Below are positions 53,502 to 61,308 of a stretch of 64,000 bases of DNA, piece by piece. The DNA lies in assembly GCA_023206055.1 (NCBI GenBank), contig CP065366.1, positions 620,001 through 684,000 on the forward strand. The letters are read 5' to 3'. Made by a program: the position numbers and the translations under genes. The stretch is from Vibrio cyclitrophicus. GTDB taxonomy: Bacteria; Pseudomonadota; Gammaproteobacteria; Enterobacterales; Vibrionaceae. Numbering within the stretch: position 1 is the stretch's first letter; each line of letters starts with the position of its first letter. The notes under the pieces are model-generated. The model was not told where the DNA came from. It did no database searches and saw only the letters and a program-made list of their open reading frames with translations.

Positions 53502-53774
53502 CTATCTAACTAGCTCTGGAAACTTTACTGACACTTCAATAAAGCCAATTTTGCGTGCAACTTTCGCTGCTGCATCAATGGTTTTGAATTTTCTAGCATC
53601 ATCTCCACGTTGTGGAGTAACGATGTATTGTGTTGACTTGTTTTTCCCTTGTAGCATTAGATTCCAATCTGTGCCAAATGCTTCTGGAACTACAATGGCT
53701 TTGGTTAATTCACCTGCTTGAAATCTGATTTCAAGCTCTGCTTGTTGCATATCGAGTGCATCCAAATAATTCAA
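53502..53774 (-). CDS. Small conserved-looking hypothetical protein
   Basis: A 90-aa frame opening at a TTG; an ATG at 53750 (MQQAELEIRFQAGEL, 82 aa) is an equally likely start. The protein looks like a compact alpha/beta fold: WNLMLQGKNKSTQYIVTPQR, then FKTIDAAAKVARKIGFIEVS. I do not recognise a named family, though similar proteins occur on integrative elements. Convergent with the recombinase operon, 3 bp apart. The opposite-strand frame at 53479-53721 is its shadow. Confidence 0.6.
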   Translation of the reverse strand: MNYLDALDMQQAELEIRFQAGELTKAIVVPEAFGTDWNLMLQGKNKSTQYIVTPQRGDDARKFKTIDAAAKVARKIGFIEVSVKFPELVR

Positions 53775-53945
53775 TGAATATCACTACTATACGACAAAGA
53801 TTGGAATTAATCAGTATAGAGTTGTGATTCATCAAAATCTAAATTTGATTTCAGTGTCGTTTATCTATAACGAAGTATCAAGATTGGGAATTGATGTGGA
53901 TTAAGTAAGTTGTTTAGTAATGGTGCCAGCAGAATCGAACAATAG

Positions 53946-53965
53946 AAAAAGGCGCTAATTGCGCC
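53946..53965 (-). terminator. Terminator after the island's grcA
   Basis: On the minus strand, GGCGC-aatta-GCGCC followed by five T residues, 25 bp past the grcA stop. Confidence 0.8.
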
Positions 53966-53989
53966 TCTATCATTCATTCTACTTAGCTC

Positions 53990-54367
53990 TTATAGAGACT
54001 CAGTGAAAGTACGTGCGATAACGTCACGTTGTTGTTCTTGAGTTAGAGAGTTGAAGCGAACAGCGTAACCCGATACACGGATTGTTAGTTGAGGGTAGTT
54101 CTCAGGGTTAGCTACTGCATCTTCTAAAGTCTCACGTTTTAAGACGTTCACGTTCAAATGCTGGCCGCCTTCGATCTTCGCTGGGACTTCAATAGCAACG
54201 TCACGAGATTCGTATTCGCCTAGATCTGCTGATGGAACTACTTGGTCTGCTTCGTAGCCTTCAACTGCAACAACACAACGTGCTTCGTTCTTTTCTGTAT
54301 CTAGCAACCAGATTGAGTTAAGTAGAGAATCGTTAGCTGCTTTAGTGATTTGGATACCTTGGATCAT
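53990..54367 (-). CDS. grcA: Intact island-borne autonomous glycyl radical cofactor
   Basis: Complete 125-aa GrcA (YfiD). The protein replaces the damaged C-terminal glycyl-radical domain of oxygen-cleaved pyruvate formate-lyase. It has the radical loop VSGYAVRF near residue 101 and the terminal TFTESL. It differs from the severed host gene at 13 of 71 residues in the N-terminal part but only 2 of 55 in the C-terminal part, so it is not a recent duplicate of the host gene. Its start follows GGAAATCC. It lies downstream of the host grcA promoter and 5' fragment in the same orientation, so it can be expressed from that promoter. Confidence 0.95.
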   Translation of the reverse strand: MIQGIQITKAANDSLLNSIWLLDTEKNEARCVVAVEGYEADQVVPSADLGEYESRDVAIEVPAKIEGGQHLNVNVLKRETLEDAVANPENYPQLTIRVSGYAVRFNSLTQEQQRDVIARTFTESL

Positions 54368-54397
54368 ATGGATTTCCTTTTAATTTTTGATTTGATT

Positions 54398-54562
54398 TTT
54401 ATGACTTAAAGCGTAACTCTAAGTGCTGACTTCTTAAAAAACATGACTAATAAAAAATATGAGATTGTTTTCTCTTTATGACTATCAAATCCATTGTTGA
54501 GAAAGGGTTTGATGCGATTAAGTCATACTTTTTAGTAGTTAGGCTTTCCAATATTACAAATG
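54398..54562. other. Right end of the island with repeat cluster and attachment junction
   Basis: ATGACTTA at 54401, ATGACTAA at 54443, ATGACTAT at 54478, and the inverse TAAGTCAT at 54519. The last lies in TTAAGTCATACT (54518-54529), the perfect inverted partner of 34795-34806. Core-like CCAATATTAC-AAATGTTGG spans 54548-54566, and the hexamer CAAATG (54557-54562) corresponds to TAGGTG at the left junction. These look like recombinase arm and core sites. Confidence 0.6.
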
Positions 54563-54769
54563 TTGGCCACCTTCGATGCGTGGTGCTGCTTCGATTGCAA
54601 CTTCACGGCTTTCGTACTCGCCTAGGTCTGCAGCTGAGATAACTTGGTCAGCTTCGAAACCTGCAGTAGCAACAACACAACGAGCTTCATTCTTCTCGCT
54701 ATCTAGTAGCCAGATTGAGTTTAGTAGGTCATCGTTTGCTGCTTTAGTAATTTGAATACCTTGGATCAT
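54554..54769 (-). pseudogene. grcA: 5' fragment of host grcA, cut off by the island
   Basis: First 71 codons of the host GrcA (MIQGIQITKAANDDLLNSIW to EGGQHL). Translation then hits a TAA provided by the island (54554-54556). The N-terminal regulatory part is kept, but the glycyl-radical domain is missing, so the product should be inactive. It retains its ribosome-binding site (AGGAGA) and the FNR-controlled promoter region. Together with 34609-34779 it reconstitutes one complete gene. Confidence 0.93.
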
Positions 54770-54867
54770 AACTATCTCCTAGTCCACTGAATGTGGTTTG
54801 ATTATGGTGTTAACTTTCGATTTTTATTGAGCTGGGTAATATATACCTAATATCAGTAAGGTTAACA

Positions 54868-54881
54868 TTGATTTAAGTCAA
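54868..54881 (-). promoter_or_regulatory. Promoter-proximal FNR box of grcA
   Basis: TTGATttaaGTCAA matches TTGATnnnnATCAA at 9 of 10 positions. Its centre lies about 43 bp upstream of the start point expected from the -10 element at 54838-54843, the position of an activating FNR site. Confidence 0.7.
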
Positions 54882-54920
54882 AAAACAACCAAAAACCATA
54901 TTTTTACAAAGGTGATTATA

Positions 54921-54934
54921 TTGAGGTAAATCAA
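54921..54934 (-). promoter_or_regulatory. Promoter-distal FNR box of grcA
   Basis: TTGAGgtaaATCAA matches the FNR consensus at 9 of 10 positions. Its centre is exactly 53 bp upstream of the proximal box, the same distance as between the two FNR sites (-40.5 and -93.5) known at E. coli yfiD. Confidence 0.7.
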
Positions 54935-55095
54935 TAAAACCTTTGAAAACAAAGTAATCACAAAATATTTTAAAGTATAAAAAATATTTAACAGTCATAT
55001 TTGTTGTAAGTTTACTACATTTGTTGTGTTTTTATTGAACTGCAATCGATACGACCCTTTATTTATTAAGCATTCTGAAAGTGTAAAGTGATTTA

Positions 55096-56004
55096 ATGAC
55101 AAACAATAATTCATCCTCAAAACCGGAAACAAATATTAAGTTTATTGGCGCTCATGTGTCGGCTGCTGGTGGTGTTGATCAGGCACCTATGCGTGCACGT
55201 GAAATAGGTGCTAATGCGTTTGCACTGTTTACCAAGAACCAGAGACAGTGGGCAGCAAAACCGCTAGAAGCGAAAACCATTAGTGCCTTTAAAGCCAATT
55301 GCAAAATGTTGGGCTTCGGTGCTGAGCACATTCTTCCTCATGACTCTTACCTTATTAACCTAGGAGCACCAGAAGAAGAGAAGCTGGAAAAATCACGTGC
55401 GGCTTTTATTGATGAAATGGAGCGTTGTAATCAACTTGGATTAACGCTTTTGAATTTTCATCCTGGGAGTCATTTGAAGAAAATCTCAGAAAGCGAATGT
55501 TTGGCGAAGATCGCTGAATCGATCAACCTAGCTCATCAAGCTGTACCTGATGTAATCGCGGTGATCGAGAATACGTCTGGGCAGGGCACTAATCTTGGTT
55601 GGAAGTTTGAACATCTAGCCGAGATTATTGAGCAGGTAGAAGATAAGTCACGTGTTGGTGTGTGCTTAGACACCTGTCATACGTTTACTGCTGGCTATGA
55701 CTTACGTACAAAAGCGGCGTGTGAGCATACTTTTGCTGAGTTCGACCGCATTGTGGGTATGCACTATCTAAGAGCAATGCACATCAATGATTCAAAAGCT
55801 GAGTTCGCGAGCCGAGTCGATCGACACCATTCTTTAGGAAAAGGCGAAATTGGTTGGGATTGTTTTGAGTATATTGGCTCAGATTCTCGCTTTAATGGTA
55901 TCCCTCTTATCTTGGAAACCATTGATTCGACGATCTGGAAAGAGGAAATTCAACAACTTAGAATGTTTCATCGCTCAGCAACGCTAGCGAGCGAAGAAGC
56001 GTAA
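55096..56004 (+). CDS. nfo: Endonuclease IV
   Basis: Zinc-dependent AP endonuclease of base excision repair, 302 aa with a short polar N-terminal extension (MTNNNSSSKPETN) compared with E. coli Nfo. Metal-ligand and active-site stretches in family order are GAHVSAAGGV, LNFHPGSHLKK, VIENTSGQGTNLG, CLDTCHTFTAGYD, MHINDSKAEFASRVDRHH and LGKGEIGWD. It is divergent from grcA and followed by ung, another uracil/AP-site repair gene. Confidence 0.97.
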   Translation: MTNNNSSSKPETNIKFIGAHVSAAGGVDQAPMRAREIGANAFALFTKNQRQWAAKPLEAKTISAFKANCKMLGFGAEHILPHDSYLINLGAPEEEKLEKSRAAFIDEMERCNQLGLTLLNFHPGSHLKKISESECLAKIAESINLAHQAVPDVIAVIENTSGQGTNLGWKFEHLAEIIEQVEDKSRVGVCLDTCHTFTAGYDLRTKAACEHTFAEFDRIVGMHYLRAMHINDSKAEFASRVDRHHSLGKGEIGWDCFEYIGSDSRFNGIPLILETIDSTIWKEEIQQLRMFHRSATLASEEA

Positions 56005-56397
56005 TATAGAGGGGGAAATTTATTTCCGTCTATTTCTAATAATTGGCATCTTTCTTTCATAGTATTAAAGTGAATATGTAGTTCACGATGTCTTAGAGGA
56101 GGTGCCTTTATGTATTCAATCACCCAAACTTCAACTGTTGCTGTTGCAAGTCGTTTACCAACACCAAACCGTCACGTGCATAACCACGGACACCATCGAA
56201 CACAGCAGAAAAGTGGTTAATCGAGATAAACACAACTTGAACTGATTATTATGATTCATCAACAAGTGAACCCTACACATCATGTTTATTGATAGCTGTA
56301 TGAGGTATAACTAGAGCCTTATTTAGGACAGTTAGCCGATACAGCTATTTTTTTGTCTGGCGAAACCTAGAAACCTTGATGATTGGGAAGTAAAACG
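56005..56397. other. nfo-ung intergenic region
   Basis: A 393-bp region. It holds a 36-codon ORF with a strong SD (56110-56220) and otherwise AT-rich DNA that should include the ung promoter. A minus-strand frame overlaps ung and is not accepted. Confidence 0.45.
56110..56220 (+). CDS. Candidate 36-aa histidine-rich small protein
   Basis: Short ORF with a near-perfect ribosome-binding site (GAGGAGG) 7 bases before the ATG. The peptide starts MYSITQTSTVAVASRLPTP and ends in a His-rich basic part (NRHVHNHGHHRTQQKSG) that could bind metal. It lies between nfo and ung on the same strand. No family is known to me, and no terminator is obvious after it. The strong SD is the main support. Confidence 0.45.
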   Translation: MYSITQTSTVAVASRLPTPNRHVHNHGHHRTQQKSG

Positions 56398-57078
56398 ATG
56401 AGCGCACCAAAGACTTGGGAATCCATTATTAATGATGAACGTGATAAAGAGTACTTTCAGAGTGTCCTCGCGTTTGTTGAACAGCAACGTAATAGTGGCA
56501 AAACAGTCTACCCGCCACAACATCAGGTGTTCAGTGCCTTTGATATGACGCCTTTTGGGTCTGTACGTGTGGTTATCCTTGGGCAAGACCCTTATCACGG
56601 CGCTAACCAAGCTCATGGCTTAGCATTTTCTGTGTTACCTGGCGTTAAAATCCCACCGTCTCTGCGTAATATGTACAAAGAACTCGCACAAGATATAGAA
56701 GGCTTTGAGATCCCTAGTCATGGCTACCTCGACACTTGGGCATCGCAAGGGGTGTTAATGCTGAATACGGTACTAACCGTAGAAGAAGCAAAAGCACACT
56801 CACATGCTAAGTGTGGTTGGGAAATCTTTACCGATACCATTATTGCTGAGCTCAACCAGCGTTCTGAGCCGATTATCTTCTTACTGTGGGGCGCGCATGC
56901 CCAGAAGAAAGGTCAAGCGATTGATGCAGATAAACACCATGTGTTGGTCGCACCTCATCCATCGCCATTATCAGCACGTCGTGGTTTCTTCGGTTGTCAG
57001 CACTTCTCAACAACAAACAAGCTACTTTCTTCTATGGATCAACAACCTATTGACTGGCATCTACCAATAGAAGTGTAG
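56398..57078 (+). CDS. ung: Uracil-DNA glycosylase
   Basis: Removes uracil from DNA, the first step of uracil excision repair. I start at the ATG at 56398 (MSAPKTWESIIND, 226 aa); the frame is open for five more codons to a TTG. Catalytic Asp is in VVILGQDPYHGANQAHGLAFS. The uracil-pocket and DNA-binding loop is HPSPLSARRGFFGCQHFS. Length is close to the E. coli enzyme (229 aa). Confidence 0.97.
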   Translation: MSAPKTWESIINDERDKEYFQSVLAFVEQQRNSGKTVYPPQHQVFSAFDMTPFGSVRVVILGQDPYHGANQAHGLAFSVLPGVKIPPSLRNMYKELAQDIEGFEIPSHGYLDTWASQGVLMLNTVLTVEEAKAHSHAKCGWEIFTDTIIAELNQRSEPIIFLLWGAHAQKKGQAIDADKHHVLVAPHPSPLSARRGFFGCQHFSTTNKLLSSMDQQPIDWHLPIEV

Positions 57079-57164
57079 GTTGGTGGTTTTCTGAGCAGGG
57101 TCAAATCATAAAGCAGCATATTCGTATACACTTGTAAATAGTAGGTGTAATGGAGTGCAATACT

Positions 57165-57716
57165 ATGATGATTGAAAGGATAAGACGAGAGCATGGCTAT
57201 ATGGCTCGTTTACTCGCGATACTCAACAGTAAGTTAGAGTTTCTGAAACAGGAGCGAGAAATAAACTATAGCCTGATCGCAGAGGTGGTTCATTACCTGA
57301 TGAACCATTCAGACAAAGTGCATCACCCTAAAGAAGACGTCATTTACCGCTACTATCTCAAGCAGTATGGCAGTGACCAAGTGATTGAAGACTTGGAGTT
57401 AGAGCATCAACTGCTTTCTGAGAAAACGGCAGACTTTTTAGGTTTGGTCGATATGATCCTTCAAGATGCGGTGGTTCCTCAGCAAGTCTTTATTGAGCAG
57501 CTTGAAGCGTTTGTTAAGGCTCAGAGAAAGCACATGGAATATGAAGAGAAGCATGTGCTCCCCATGATTTTAGAGGCGTTCACGGTGAAAGATTGGCAAG
57601 AGGTGGAGTCTCAATGGCTTCAACCCGAAGATGACCCTATCTTTGGAGAGACGATTGCTGATCAATACCGCCAGCTTGCAGCTCGTGTACGACAAAATGA
57701 ACAAGAGTGCGTTTAG
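57165..57716 (+). CDS. Hemerythrin-like domain protein
   Basis: About 183 aa, a four-helix bundle with the hemerythrin HHE iron ligands: RREHGYMARLL, MNHSDKVHHPKEDVIYRYY, LELEHQLLSEKT and AQRKHMEYEEKHVLPM. Such proteins bind a di-iron centre and are linked to oxygen or NO sensing, storage or repair; the exact role here is unknown. The frame opens at 57150, but GGAG at 57152-57155 is well placed as SD for the ATG at 57165. Followed by a shared terminator. Confidence 0.88.
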   Translation: MMIERIRREHGYMARLLAILNSKLEFLKQEREINYSLIAEVVHYLMNHSDKVHHPKEDVIYRYYLKQYGSDQVIEDLELEHQLLSEKTADFLGLVDMILQDAVVPQQVFIEQLEAFVKAQRKHMEYEEKHVLPMILEAFTVKDWQEVESQWLQPEDDPIFGETIADQYRQLAARVRQNEQECV

Positions 57717-57810
57717 CGCGGTGTAATGTTGAAATGCGTCTATTTTTAGTTGCCTTCTATATTAGAGGGCTGGTTTCCAAATGACGCTTTGAGCGGGTGA
57801 AATACCTCAC

Positions 57811-57842
57811 AAAATAAAAAGGCACCTATACAGGTGCCTTTT
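57811..57842. terminator. Bidirectional terminator between hemerythrin-like and DUF3545 genes
   Basis: GGCACCT-atac-AGGTGCC with A-rich and T flanks, between two convergent genes. Confidence 0.9.
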
Positions 57843-57867
57843 GCCATCTGATTTCTTATCGTGCTGA

Positions 57868-58056
57868 TTAAAGCTTTATATCGTCAAGGCTAAAATCAAG
57901 ACCTAGATTCATCTCTCTTAGCTCTTTCTCAAGCTGTCTACGATCGTTGATGGCTTCGATTTCACGCCACTTACGCTTGAGTGGTTTCGAGCGTGATTTT
58001 TGAGTTACACGAGGCATTTCTAGTTCTGATACTTCATCGAATTGAAAGCTATCCAT
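57868..58056 (-). CDS. DUF3545 family small protein
   Basis: A 62-aa, charged, helical protein (SRSKPLKRKWREIEAINDRR, then QLEKELREMNLGLDF) that I recognise as the DUF3545 family found in vibrios and relatives. It has AAGGAG before the ATG. Function unknown. It is a single-gene unit ending at the shared terminator. Confidence 0.8.
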   Translation of the reverse strand: MDSFQFDEVSELEMPRVTQKSRSKPLKRKWREIEAINDRRQLEKELREMNLGLDFSLDDIKL

Positions 58057-58765
58057 AAGCCATATCTCCTTCCGTGGGACTAGTTCTTACGAACCAATAA
58101 ATATCATATTTAGGTTCACAATAACTTTGATTTGTTTCTCATTTGTTTCAAGTTCATGAAGTTTTTGTTCTGTTTTCTTATGCATGCTCACACATTGCGA
58201 GAATTGCTATGTACAAAAAACAAGCAAACAAACCTAAGTAAACGATTAAATTGGGGGTTATTGAATGTTAATTCATTGTGCGAATGGAATAGCGTTTTGA
58301 CTACAATGCATTTAAGTGCGTATGGTGCCGTGCGGTATAGGGATATCATTGGCCTAGAAAAAAACGAAGATCTTCACTATACCTTGTAAAACCTAGGCTG
58401 ACGTCATTTTTATGGGATGATGTTCTTGTTGGGGCGGTGCTGTGGCTGTTGTTGATATTATGTCCCGATGATGTGACTTTTATTGGACTGTATTGTTGAA
58501 AGTTGTGTTAACAAAAGGTGTGTTATTAGTGAAATGTCATTTTAATATAAGTGTATTTGCATATTGATTTTTAGGCCGTCTCGCTGCATTATCCGCCCGT
58601 CAAAAAATACACTGATACGTAAAATGGATGCATGAAGCGACATTTACAGTCTCAATCGCTGCAAGAATATAACAAGAGTGCCGACACAACATTGACAGAG
58701 GCATAGGCGATTAAGAGGAAGGCTAGGAAGCATGATCGGTGCTTAAACTCAATTACGAGGTTCAC
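58057..58765. other. Long upstream region of the AGCS symporter gene
   Basis: A 709-bp AT-rich region. It likely contains the symporter promoter and a long leader. The 85-codon plus-strand frame at 58132 has unusual composition and no SD and is not accepted. I looked for glycine-riboswitch core sequences because such symporters are often controlled that way, and found none. Confidence 0.45.
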
Positions 58766-60193
58766 GTGACAGACTTAATCAATTTGATGAACGATCTCCT
58801 TTGGGGATCTATCTTAGTTTACTTACTGGTTGGTGTGGGTATCTACTTCACTGTACGACTAGGCTTCATTCAATTCCGCCATTTCGGCCACATGTTCTCT
58901 GTTCTTAGAAACAGCCGTAAAGCAGACAGTGCTGGTATCTCTTCTTTCCAAGCTCTTTGTACTAGTCTCGCTGCTCGTGTCGGTACGGGTAACATGGCAG
59001 GTGTTGCTGTAGCTCTAACCGCTGGTGGCCCTGGCGCTATCTTCTGGATGTGGCTAATCGCAATGCTAGGTATGGCAACATCGTTTGCAGAAAGCACACT
59101 GGCACAGCTATACAAAACGCGTGACAACGACGGTAACTACCGCGGCGGCCCTGCATACTACATGGAGAAAGGCCTAGGCATGCGTTGGATGGGGGTTCTA
59201 TTCTCTATCTTCCTAATCATTGCATTCGGTCTTGTATTCAACGCGGTTCAAGCAAACGCGATTGCAAGCGCAATGAACACAGCATTTGACCTTGAGCGCA
59301 GCTACGTTGGTGTTGGTATCGTAATTATCTCTGCATTCGTTATCTTCGGTGGTATCCGTAAGATTGCACGTACAGCAGAAATTATCGTTCCAATCATGGC
59401 ATTGGCTTACCTAGCGATCGCTATGTACGTGATGTTCACAAACATTGAGAAAGTGCCTGAAGTACTGGCTCTTATCTTCAAGAGTGCATTCGGTCTGCAA
59501 GAAGCAGCGGCGGGTGGTTTAGGTTACGCAATCGCACAAGCGATGATTAACGGCATCAAACGTGGTTTGTTCTCGAACGAAGCGGGTATGGGTTCTGCGC
59601 CAAACGCAGCAGCTTCTGCTACGCCTTACCCACCGCATCCAGCATCACAAGGTTACGTGCAAATGCTAGGCGTGTTCATGGATACCATTGTTATCTGTTC
59701 AGCAACAGTAGCAATCATCCTGATGTCTGGTGAGTATGTACCACACGGTGAAGTAACAGGTATCGAACTAACGCAACGTGCATTAACCGCACAAGTTGGC
59801 GAATGGGGCGGCATCTTTGTAGCGGTAGCGATTTTCTTCTTCGCTTTCACTTCAATCATTGCAAACTACTCGTACGCTGAAACGAACCTTATCTTCCTTG
59901 AGCACAACAACAAGAAAGGCCTAGTGCTGTTCCGTATTGTTGTTCTGGGTATGGTTATGTTCGGCTCTCTAGCGACACTACCAACGGTATGGGCTCTGGC
60001 TGACGTATCGATGGGTTTAATGGCGATTGTTAACTTGGTGGCGATTATCCTGCTATCGGGCATCGTGATTAAGCTAGCGAAAGACTACAACCGCCAACTA
60101 GACGCGGGTAAAGTACCAACATTCGATTCGAATGACTTCCCAGAGCTTAAGTCTCAACTGGAAGACGGTATTTGGGACAACAACAAGAAGTAG
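58766..60193 (+). CDS. Sodium:alanine/glycine symporter, AGCS family
   Basis: Inner-membrane amino-acid:cation symporter of about 475 aa with ~11 membrane helices. AGCS signatures are FQALCTSLAARVGTGNMAGV, GGPGAIFWMWLIAMLGMATS and GIKRGLFSNEAGMGSAPNAA. I start at the GTG at 58766 (VTDLINLMNDLLWG), with GAGG five bases upstream; the frame also opens at a GTG at 58739. Codon usage is that of a strongly expressed gene. Substrate choice (alanine, glycine or both) cannot be read here. Confidence 0.93.
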   Translation: MTDLINLMNDLLWGSILVYLLVGVGIYFTVRLGFIQFRHFGHMFSVLRNSRKADSAGISSFQALCTSLAARVGTGNMAGVAVALTAGGPGAIFWMWLIAMLGMATSFAESTLAQLYKTRDNDGNYRGGPAYYMEKGLGMRWMGVLFSIFLIIAFGLVFNAVQANAIASAMNTAFDLERSYVGVGIVIISAFVIFGGIRKIARTAEIIVPIMALAYLAIAMYVMFTNIEKVPEVLALIFKSAFGLQEAAAGGLGYAIAQAMINGIKRGLFSNEAGMGSAPNAAASATPYPPHPASQGYVQMLGVFMDTIVICSATVAIILMSGEYVPHGEVTGIELTQRALTAQVGEWGGIFVAVAIFFFAFTSIIANYSYAETNLIFLEHNNKKGLVLFRIVVLGMVMFGSLATLPTVWALADVSMGLMAIVNLVAIILLSGIVIKLAKDYNRQLDAGKVPTFDSNDFPELKSQLEDGIWDNNKK

Positions 60194-60234
60194 TCTTGTT
60201 GGAGCGATAAATCGCTCATCCTAAAACGATTAGA

Positions 60235-60263
60235 AAGGCTAAGGTTTCGACCTTAGCCTTTTT
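60235..60263 (+). terminator. Terminator after the symporter gene
   Basis: AAGGCTAAGG-tttcga-CCTTAGCCTT followed by TTT, 41 bp past the stop. Confidence 0.93.
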
Positions 60264-60420
60264 CTTTGTCTGTTATTTGTCTCATTCTGTCTACCAAAGC
60301 TCATTCCCCCTATCGAAGCTCATTCTCCCTATTAAAGTAATAGGAATAGTCATAAAGACAAGTTGATGTTTTTTCTATACTCTAGCTGCATCCAGTTAGA
60401 TAACCGATTAGGGTAAAGTT

Positions 60421-61197
60421 ATGTTAGTTGTCGTTTCTCCAGCCAAAACACTTGATTACGAATCACCAATAGCGACTGAACGCTTTAGTCAGCCTGAGTT
60501 TGTTGAACACTCTGCTGAGTTGATTGAAGAGTGCCGTAAGCTGACGCCAGTGGATATTTCTGCACTGATGAAAGTCAGCGATAAAATCGCAGGGTTGAAC
60601 GTAGCGCGCTTTGAGCAGTGGAGCGAGACCTTTACCCAAGACAACGCACGCCAAGCAATCCTAGCCTTTAAGGGCGATGTATACACTGGCCTAGACGCTG
60701 AAACGCTATCGGATGAAGATTTTGACTACGCACAAAATCATCTGCGCATGCTTTCTGGCCTATATGGTTTGCTTAAGCCGTTAGATTTGATGCAGCCTTA
60801 CCGCCTAGAGATGGGCACACGCTTAGCGAATGCTCGTGGTACTAACTTGTACCAGTTCTGGGGCAATATCATCACAGACAAGCTGAATGAAGCGTTGAAT
60901 GCCCAAGGCGACAATGTGTTGATCAACCTAGCGTCTAACGAATACTTTAAAGCAGTGAAGCCGAAGAGCCTTGATGGTCAAATCATCACGCCAGTTTTTA
61001 AAGACTGCAAGAATGGCCAGTACAAAGTGATCAGCTTTTACGCGAAAAAAGCGCGTGGCATGATGGCTCGATACATCATTGAGAACAAAATCGATTCAGT
61101 TGAAGCGTTGACCAAATTTGATACCGCGGGTTACTACTTCGTTGAAGAAGAGTCGAACGCGAAAGAGTTGGTCTTCAAGCGCGAAGAACAAAACTAG
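60421..61197 (+). CDS. yaaA: Peroxide stress protein YaaA
   Basis: DUF328/UPF0246 family protein, 258 aa, nearly the same length as E. coli YaaA, which lowers free iron and protects against peroxide damage and has a DNA-binding fold. Signatures are MLVVVSPAKTLDYESP at the start, FKGDVYTGLDAETLS, MLSGLYGLLKPLDLMQPYRL, and ISFYAKKARGMMARYI. It is a single-gene unit with its own promoter region and a strong terminator. Confidence 0.95.
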   Translation: MLVVVSPAKTLDYESPIATERFSQPEFVEHSAELIEECRKLTPVDISALMKVSDKIAGLNVARFEQWSETFTQDNARQAILAFKGDVYTGLDAETLSDEDFDYAQNHLRMLSGLYGLLKPLDLMQPYRLEMGTRLANARGTNLYQFWGNIITDKLNEALNAQGDNVLINLASNEYFKAVKPKSLDGQIITPVFKDCKNGQYKVISFYAKKARGMMARYIIENKIDSVEALTKFDTAGYYFVEEESNAKELVFKREEQN

Positions 61198-61249
61198 ACG
61201 TTATTGATTAATGGTCGTCACGCTATACGGCGAGATACCCACTAGATAG

Positions 61250-61285
61250 AAAAAGCCCCATGCAGCGAACTGCATGGGGCTTTTT
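61250..61285. terminator. Bidirectional terminator between yaaA and srmB
   Basis: AGCCCCATGCAG-cgaa-CTGCATGGGGCT with A and T runs on both sides, a 12-pair stem closed by a stable CGAA-type tetraloop. Confidence 0.95.
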
Positions 61286-61308
61286 ATTGAATCGTTGAAA
61301 GCGTTAGA

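Larger units (their letters stand above)
34780..54556. mobile_element. Genomic island inserted in grcA, with recombinase trio and defence cargo
   Basis: About 19.8 kb of visibly more AT-rich DNA between the two halves of host grcA. The right part is an operon of three tyrosine-recombinase-type genes and a small coiled-coil gene, as in Tn554-type and recombinase-in-trio elements. Next to it is a complete spare grcA. The left and middle parts hold probable anti-phage genes (AbiJ-like, CHAT, SIR2-HerA). Short ATGACTTA repeats sit near both ends. No conjugation, replication or phage structural genes are seen, so it appears to be an integrative island without its own transfer machinery. Confidence 0.9.
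54770..55095. promoter_or_regulatory. Divergent promoter region of grcA and nfo
   Basis: A 326-bp AT-rich region. Minus strand: two FNR boxes (54868-54881 and 54921-54934) and a TATATT -10 element at 54838-54843, ~70 bp before the grcA start. Plus strand: nfo starts at 55096. No further ORF. Confidence 0.65.

Noticed and set aside
53479..53721. 80-codon plus-strand frame after the recombinase operon
   Set aside because: Antisense to the more protein-like minus-strand frame at 53502-53774; starts inside the end of the coiled-coil gene.
34780..54556. tRNA-associated integration or a prophage
   Set aside because: No tRNA gene or tRNA fragment is seen at either end, and there are no capsid, tail, terminase or lysis genes; the target is grcA.
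34780..54556. CRISPR array or retron in the defence island
   Set aside because: No regularly spaced direct repeats, no cas genes and no reverse transcriptase were found.
58132..58389. 85-codon plus-strand frame upstream of the symporter gene
   Set aside because: No SD; composition rich in Phe/Leu/Asn without domain-like pattern; lies in an AT-rich leader region.
58500..58765. Possible glycine riboswitch before the AGCS symporter
   Set aside because: Expected because such symporters are often riboswitch-controlled in vibrios, but no glycine aptamer core sequences or tandem arrangement could be found.
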